Shown one piece after another: positions 58,682 to 64,000 of a stretch of 64,000 nt of DNA (its first letter is position 1; the number at the start of each line of letters is the position of its first letter). Below the pieces are notes generated by a model. The model did not search any database. It had not been told where the DNA came from and was given only the letters and a program-made list of their open reading frames with translations. Where the stretch lies: positions 322,501 to 386,500 of the forward strand of contig CAJNDS010002244.1 of assembly GCA_905221605.1 (NCBI GenBank), in the 5' to 3' direction. A program made the position numbers and the translations under genes. Origin of the DNA: Symbiodinium natans. Lineage: Eukaryota > Sar > Dinophyceae > Suessiales > Symbiodiniaceae.

Positions 58682-58760
58682 CCCCTAAACCCTAAACCCT
58701 AAACCCTAAACCCTAAACCCTAAACCCTAAACCCTAAACCCTAAACCCTAAACCCTAAAC
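58682..58760. repeat. (CCCTAAA)n array
   Basis: Eleven units. Confidence 0.95.
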
Positions 58761-59127
58761 TCTACTTGAAGGTTGTGAGGGACACCCCAATATAGGGGAA
58801 TTCATGACTGGAAAAGCTTTTTTTGTTTGGGGGGGTCTAGTAGTACATTTATAAAGGGACCATAAGGAAATACTAGTAGCAATTATTCCGAACCCTATAT
58901 CAAACCCGAAATCCAAAACCCGAACCCTAAACCCGTAACCCTAAACCCTCAACCCTAAACCCTTTTGAACCAGGGGTCCTCTAAAATGCCCGGCACAGGA
59001 GGATCGCCGGCCCGAAACCCTAAACCCTGAATAGGTTTAGGGTTTAGGGTTTTGGGTCTTAGGGTTTAGGGTTTAGGGTTCAGGGTTTAGGCCCTAAACA
59101 TTAAAACCCCATCTACACAATTCTTAC

Positions 59128-59246
59128 TCGGAGGTTCATGGATAGTATAAGTCGGTTGCAAGTAGGATTCGAGTATGCTACCCAAACTGCTATCCCTGTT
59201 TGAGGTATATACATCCCTACTACTGGTATACCCGTGAACGTCCAAG
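59128..59246. repeat. family A element, diverged
   Basis: TA|CTCGGAGGTTCATGG ... GTGAACGTCCAAG|TA. Confidence 0.7.
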
Positions 59247-59419
59247 TATGAGACCTCCACCCAGCAGTCCTCAACCATTTGGAAGAACCCAAAACGCTAA
59301 GCCCTACACCCTGAACCCTGCGCCCTAAACCCTAAGCCCTAAACCCTGAACCCTGCGCCCTAAACCCTAAACCCTGAACCCTGCGCCCCCTAAACCCTAA
59401 ACTGTAAACCCTTTTTTAG

Positions 59420-59479
59420 AAACCGGACTTGATGACTGCCAGCAGAAAACGAGCCAGAATCCGAAACACCGCCCTGAAG
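59420..59479 (+). CDS. internal exon, 20 codons
   Basis: Phase 0 at both ends: CCTTTTTTAG| to AAG|GTATTC. Reads KPDLMTASRKRARIRNTALK. Both signals are good. Basic, possibly nuclear; not recognised. Confidence 0.7.
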
Positions 59480-59540
59480 GTATTCTAGAGGGCGTCCACA
59501 AAAACCCTAAACCCTAAACCCTAAACCCTAAACCCTAAAC

Positions 59541-59607
59541 CCTGCCTGGAAGACGTACGTGTTCCCTGGGATCAGCCACTTCAGCACCGCCTCTGTGAAC
59601 TCCGGGT
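59541..59607 (-). CDS. internal exon, FN3 E-F strands
   Basis: GC3 85%. Reads EAVLKWLIPGNTYVFQAG, with P-G-N-T-Y-x-F-x-A typical of FN3 strand F. Acceptor ATACTTGAG|, donor GCAGG|GTTTAGG at the telomeric tract. In transcription order it precedes the FN3 A-B exon at 54.6 kb, as expected for tandem domains. Confidence 0.9.
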
Positions 59608-59642
59608 CTCAAGTATCGGTTAAAGTAACTCTGCAGACTTGG

Positions 59643-59740
59643 GGTGTAGGGTTTAGGGTTTGGGGTTTAGGGTTTAGGGTTTGGGGTTTGGGGTTTAGGG
59701 TTTGGGGTTTGGGGTTTAGGATTTGGGGTTTAGGGTTAGG
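59643..59740. repeat. TTTAGGG/TTTGGGG tract
   Basis: About 14 units mixing the plant-type heptamer with TTTGGGG. Open frames through it (GFRVWGL repeats) are artefacts. Confidence 0.9.
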
Positions 59741-60541
59741 GTGGTTTCAATGGGCCTCCCAACTACCCCCGACAGTACCCTAAAACATGCACGCAATAAG
59801 GTCCATCCTAAGTTGCTTTAGCACTCAAGCAGCCGGCTTCCGGCTTCATGCGACGCCAGCAGAGTCACGTGGGGTGCAGGCGGTTTAGGGTTTACGGTTT
59901 TAGGGTTTAGGGCGCAACGCTTCTGATGGAACCTTGATCAAACCACCAAACCCCTTAAGCACTCAATTCCCCGGTTGAGGCAAGCTCCTCCACCCCTCCC
60001 CTGGGCGTGGCATCAAGCCCACTATAGACTTCTTCACTTCAATCTAAATCCTAAACCCTAAACCCTGAACCCTAAACCCTGAACCCTGAACCCTGAACCC
60101 TGAACCCTAAACCCTAAACCCTAAACCGGCCGACGCAAAAGCACCAAAGCACCCTGAGCTTTGCGCGCTGCTTGTGTCCGGACCTCACAGCGCAGCCATG
60201 CGAAACCGGGATTAAATTCTTTCGACTTTAAAGGCAAGGGCTGATTTAGGGTTTAGGGTTTAGGGTTAAGGGTTAAGGGTTTAGGGTTTAGGGCTGATGT
60301 CAGTTGGCCCACTGAGCTACTAAAGGCGACATCAGGAGCTCGCCCTAAACCCTCCTACCAAAACCTTCAAACCCATGAGACCTAAACTCGAAAACCTCAA
60401 CCAAAACAAACTCACACAACTCCCTCCCTGAAGCCCTAAACCCTAAACCCTCAACCATTCAAACCCTAAACCCTAAACCGCAAGAAACCCTAAACTCCCT
60501 AAACCCTAAACTCCCTAAACCCTAAACCCTAAACCCTAAAC

Positions 60542-60608
60542 CAGAAGGTGGGAGAGGATCCCGTGAGCTAAGGCGGGAACCCCACGTCTCCTCCAGAAGC
60601 TCGGGGCC
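60542..60608 (-). CDS. internal exon, FN3-linker-like
   Basis: CCCCATATCTCCAG| to TTCTG|GTTTAG. Reads PELLEETWGSRLSSRDPLPP. Both boundaries are strong. W in a beta-like context fits the FN3 gene downstream. Confidence 0.64.
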
Positions 60609-60628
60609 CTGGAGATATGGGGGTTGGT

Positions 60629-60745
60629 AGGGTTTAGGGTTTAGGGTTTAGGGTTTAGGGTTTAGGGTTTAGGGCTTAGGGCTTGGGGCTTGGGGCTTGG
60701 GGCTTGGGGCTTGGGGCTTGGGGCTTGGGGCTTGGGGCTTGGGGT
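60629..60745. repeat. TTTAGGG array passing into (GGGGCTT)n
   Basis: Six TTTAGGG, two CTTAGGG, then about ten GGGGCTT units. The switch is sharp. Confidence 0.93.
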
Positions 60746-60759
60746 CCCCCAAGATCACC

Positions 60760-62120
60760 CGAAGGGTTTAGCGTGTTGCGAGGCTGTGGGCCAATCATTA
60801 ATCGCTAACCCCGAAGCCCTAAACCGTACACACCCTATAAATCCATGATCCGAAGCCCTGCGCACCAGCCCGAAACCCTCGACTCCCTAGACAGGTCGGC
60901 CTAAACCCTAAACCCTAAACCCTAACCCCTGAACCCTCAACCCGAAACCCTACATGGGCCAGCCTTGCCGGTGACTTCTTGACAGGCCTGAGCCGAGTCT
61001 TTGAGGGAGTCAGAGGCGGTTTAGGGTTTAGGGTTTAGGGTTTAGGTTTAGGGAAAGTTTGGAGTTTCAGACTTAGGCATGTTCAGGGTTTTTTGGGCAA
61101 GTTTAGGGTTAAGGGTTCAGGGGTTACGGTCTAGGGAATACAGGGACGGTACCGTCCGTAGGTTTGGAGTTTTTGGGCCTAGGGACTTCGGGAGGTTTAG
61201 GGTAAGAAAGGGCTTGGGGTTAAGTCCAGGGTCTTGAGTCGGCGCAGTCATGGAAGGAGTTTCAGCAGCCGAGGTGGCCCCCTAAACCCTAAACCCAAAG
61301 CCCTAAACGTTAAACGCTAAACCCAAAACCTCATGTTCTTGACGGATGGCCTCTGCAGCCTATGAAACCCTAAACCCCTAGACCCCCAAATCCCAAACAG
61401 CCGCAGACGCAAGCTCGGAAACCCCAAGAGTCTACACTCCCCTAAACCCTACACCCTAAACCCTAAGCCCTAAGCCCTACAAGCCCTAAACCCTAAGCCC
61501 TAAACCGCAGACAACTCCTGGATGGGCTGAGCATAAAGCTATCGCCTTTATTCTTCGGCCGGGTGAATGGCTCAGCCGTGCCCCCGCATTTAACAGCTTT
61601 AGGGTACGGGTGTATCCCTAAACCCTAAACCCTAAACCCTGAACCTCGCCACTGAGTCGCACCATCACCTAAGGGCATGGGGCTTAAGGTCGGGAGCAAC
61701 TATGGGAACCCCCTAAACCCTAAACCCTAAACCCTATAGGATTCCCTTTTTTGTGTTTTTCTCCTCTTGTTTTGCTCTCTACACCACTGCATCTCTTTAA
61801 CGTCACTTGAAAAAGTGTACATGTATACATATACATACACATGTACACATACATGTACATGTACATTTACAAATACATGTAGAAATATAAATGTATCAGG
61901 AATTGAAAAGGTTGCCTCTCCACTATTGGGAGCTACATCCCCCCCCCCCCCCTAAACGGTAAACCCTACACCCTCACCCGGCCCAAACCCAAGCAGCATC
62001 CCAAGAACGAATCAGGGTGCAGGGTTTAGGGTTTAGGGGCCCCTTCACTTTCGAAAAGACTTCCAAAACCCTAAACCCTGAGCAAGGGACGAAGGGGCAT
62101 CCCAGGTCAACCGAACCCCA
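60760..62120. other. tracts and weak coding pieces
   Basis: Heptamer tracts, a 14-bp palindrome GGACGGTACCGTCC at about 61143, a (TA/CA) microsatellite at 61815-61890. Possible but weak exons: 60958-61020 (plus LAGDFLTGLSRVFEG or minus SLKDSAQACQEVTGKAG) and 61507-61535 minus with a telomeric donor. Confidence 0.5.
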
Positions 62121-62123
62121 AAC

Positions 62124-62225
62124 TTGGGATGCTCCCCCTTATATCCTAAAAGTCCTGAATGGGGATTATCATCGGGGTACTATAATCCCTATTCAGGACT
62201 GCTAGTAGAAGGGGCAACATCCCAA
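62124..62225. mobile_element. family C element with 8-bp TSD
   Basis: TTGGGATGCTCCCCCTTATA ... GGGGCAACATCCCAA, flanked by CCCCAAAC (62116-62123) and CCCGAAAC (62226-62233). Confidence 0.85.
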
Positions 62226-62334
62226 CCCGAAACCCAAAACCCGAAACCCGAAACCCTTCTAAACCCTAACCCTTAACCCTAAACCCTTAACCCTAAGAAA
62301 GGGGATGAGGGGGGCGGCGGGTCCGTCCCAGAAC

Positions 62335-62414
62335 CCCTTCGGGTGAACAATTGAGTAGCGCAGCAAGTGCTGAGCTGTGGGCCAATCCCACATCATGGTG
62401 CGTCTGGACATAAC
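62335..62414 (-). CDS. internal exon
   Basis: GTGGACTCAG| to AGGGG|GTTCTGG region. Reads THHDVGLAHSSALAALLNCS. A second minus frame with 73% GC3 (WPTAQHLLRYSIVHPKGFW) runs on to AGG|GTTAAGG, so the frame is uncertain though the strand is fairly clear. Confidence 0.55.
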
Positions 62415-62470
62415 CTGAGTCCACTAAGCAATTACTTGGTTTAGAAGGCAACCTAAACCCCATTTTTTGG

Positions 62471-62580
62471 GGAATTCTACGACTTTTGCTTATAAGAAAC
62501 CCCCTGAAAAATGAGAAGTGTTCTTCCTTATAGGGGCAACAAAGGGAATATTCTCGTTCACTTTTTTAAGCAAATAGCAG
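62471..62580. repeat. family B element, diverged
   Basis: ACGACTTTTGCTTATAAGAAACC ... TTTTTTAAGCAAATAGCAGG. A 79-bp imperfect tandem repeat (AGGGAGGGGCTG units) follows at 62600-62720. Confidence 0.65.
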
Positions 62581-62947
62581 GAGTTCAAACCTCTACAGGG
62601 AGGGGGGCTGGCCTTACCCGAAGACCCAAGACCCCTTCACTAGGGCGATATCGCTTCAATCATACAAAGGGAGGGGCTGCCGTACCCAAAGGGCCCAGGA
62701 CCCCTTAACCCAGGAGTATAGTTTAAAACATACTGCTGAAATCACACTTACTAAGAACCCCTTTTGCAGTTTAGGGCATGTTCCTAAGTTGAGGAGGTAT
62801 TGGGGTCTTCGGGTACTCTACTGAGTAGAGTTCTCAAGGGGCTCACACCCTAAGCTGCGGGCCTTCATGGCTCAACTTGTGACTCTGGCACCACCCCAAA
62901 CGCCAAAACCCTGAAAAAGCCTCCCAAACCGTAGCCAAAGTACTCTA

Positions 62948-63045
62948 GGGGCCTGAAGAATTCGAATAGGGTTCTGGGGGTGATTCTAGTATAATTATAA
63001 AGGGACCCTGAGGGAACATTACTAGTAATTATTCCGACCCCTATA
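62948..63045. repeat. family F element
   Basis: GGGGCCTGAAGAATTCG ... AATTATTCCGACCCC. Confidence 0.75.
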
Positions 63046-63320
63046 TTACCCGCGTGAACTAGGGGGCCTCTCGCCTGAAATTGAACCGGTTTTGTCCTTA
63101 GTGTTTTACACTTAGGGTTTAGGGTTTAGGGTTTAGGGATGGGGGGCGGGAGGGGTGAGGTCTTGGGGTTTAGTGTTTAGGGTTTAGGGTTCAAGAATAA
63201 GCGCAAACCCCCCCACCGTCAATCCAGTGCGATAATGAACTCATGAGCTTTTGGTGGTAGCACAAGTGCCCGATGTTGCGGAAGAACAGACTGACTTCTG
63301 CTGGTTATCTAGGCTTTCAG

Positions 63321-63386
63321 GGATTCTACAAGGTACCTCATTTCGTCAGGCCGCCAATTTGTTATGGAGTGTTTCTTATGTCTTAA
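63321..63386 (+). CDS. candidate terminal exon
   Basis: TTATCTAGGCTTTCAG| precedes GFYKVPHFVRPPICYGVF and a stop at 63384. AAG|GTACCTC inside it could be a donor instead. Confidence 0.45.
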   Translation, partial: GFYKVPHFVRPPICYGVFLMS

Positions 63387-63388
63387 AC

Positions 63389-63490
63389 GTCTGGGGATTC
63401 GTTTGATGGCTTTAGGTCTATTTGCTTTTCTGGAAGGTGGGGATTGCCCTTCGGCTCCATTGTGCACCGAGTGTACGCGTTCCCCGTGGG
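63389..63490 (-). CDS. internal exon, 34 codons
   Basis: Phase 0, GGGACCAG| to CCAGAC|GTTTAAG. Reads TGNAYTRCTMEPKGNPHLPE, compatible with an FN3 strand F (G-N-x-Y-x-x-x). The plus strand has a shorter open exon inside it. Confidence 0.56.
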
Positions 63491-63680
63491 CTGGTCCCCC
63501 TAAACCCTAAACCCTAAACCCCAAACCCTAAACCCTAACCCCTAAACCCTAAACCCTAACTTTCCGAATACATGGTTGACTACGCATCAAGCTGGGCACC
63601 CCCGCTCTTCAAATAGACAAGAGAGACAGTTAAGGAGCGAATAAGTAAGGGTCTTAGGGTATAGGGTTTAGGGTTTAGAC

Positions 63681-63950
63681 TCAGGAGTTTGAAGTTGAAA
63701 ACCGTAGGCCTGGATCACACTGCACAAGTGTTGATAGCAGTTGGGAGGCTGGTTCACTAGATCTCAAGAGTAAGCTGGGAATGGGACGGGTGCCCTGCTT
63801 TGTTTGAAGAGGTTTGTGTGGGAAACTTGCCCTTGCAAAAAAGGGAATAAGGGAATAAGGGCCCACTCTGGATTCTAGCTGACCAGGCGATAGTGGAAGG
63901 AACCAGATGGCAACGCTTGCCTGGATTTTGTGAATCCGTTCGGCAACCAA
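63681..63950 (-). other. 89-codon open frame, probably chance or partial
   Basis: The frame crosses a family E right half (63835-63880), so it is not a simple gene. A smaller exon may start after CCCTTTTTTGCAAG| (63836) and read GKFPTQTSSNKAGHPSHSQL before a stop near 63763. Confidence 0.35.
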
Positions 63951-64000
63951 AGGCGGGAGGCGGGATCACATCAAGTTTAGCATTTTGGGTTTAGGGTGCC

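Noticed and set aside
59559-59783. 74-codon frame with GFRVWGL repeats
   Set aside because: It is a translation of TTTAGGG/TTTGGGG heptamers; the real exon is on the other strand (59541-59607).
1-64000. The window as a chromosome end
   Set aside because: Heptamers occur in both orientations throughout with unique exons between, and no terminal array is present.
1-64000. CRISPR array, operons, riboswitches, tRNA or rRNA genes
   Set aside because: No regularly spaced identical repeats with unique spacers, no ribosome-binding sites or polycistronic layout, and no convincing tRNA arms or rRNA motifs on reading both strands.

Overview
This is nuclear DNA of a eukaryote, not a bacterial, phage or organelle segment. 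The dominant signal is a plant/alveolate-type telomeric heptamer, CCCTAAA/TTTAGGG with TTCAGGG, CTTAGGG and TTGGGGC variants. It occurs in well over a hundred short tracts on both strands through all 64 kb, so this is not one chromosome end. Between the tracts lie many short inverted-repeat elements (MITE-like), homopolymer G/C runs, AT microsatellites, and short protein-coding pieces of about 30 to 120 bp. Telomere type, GC-AG as well as GT-AG introns, very low coding density and intron-like TIR elements together favour an alveolate, most likely a dinoflagellate. That is inference; no rRNA, tRNA, spliced-leader or organelle gene was seen to confirm it.

Coding content is almost entirely small exons. 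The firmest are on the minus strand and encode fibronectin type III (FN3) strands (2.2, 12.6, 16.7, 53.8, 54.6 and 59.5 kb) and EF-hand loops (38.8, 43.2, 55.8 kb). One FN3 domain is split between 54.6 and 53.8 kb by a GC-AG intron and joins in frame. Plus-strand exons include a MORN-like exon (56.1 kb), a 3'-terminal exon (57.1 kb), a gene end at 44.7-45.15 kb and groups at 46.8-47.8, 49.8, 50.5-50.8 and 53.5 kb. Exons of both strands interleave, so the window holds either several very long intron-rich genes on both strands or many captured exon fragments. Exon strand was judged from domain motifs, GC3 (about 70-85% in firm exons) and splice sites. Many short exons read plausibly on both strands, and confidence is lowered or the strand left open where this is so.

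The main biological point is how the repeats relate to splicing. A telomeric tract beginning GTTTAGGG often sits exactly at the 5' splice site, so the heptamer itself supplies the GT donor. Several TIR families behave like introners: their termini supply donor and acceptor, and removing the element restores a reading frame (family C at 50.6 kb, family G at 47.6 kb, family A at 56.2 kb). A family C copy at 57.8 kb has a perfect 8-bp target-site duplication inside an open frame.

Layout. 0-7.3 kb: telomeric tracts, TIR elements and a few minus exons. 7.37-9.93 kb: an island without telomeric heptamers, bounded by a 14-bp direct repeat, holding a long Cys-rich minus open frame and three hairpins with the same loop. 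10-17 kb: FN3 exons in repeats. 17.7-34 kb: mixed exons, a 57-bp minisatellite at 19 kb, a homogeneous CTTAGGG array at 27.1 kb. 34.4-35.4 kb: a 1-kb GGAAGAAA tract. 35.8-36.0 kb: a G/T tract. 36.4-45 kb: dense minus exons including EF-hands. 45-58 kb: exons of both strands with introner-like elements. 58-64 kb: FN3-type minus exons and repeats.
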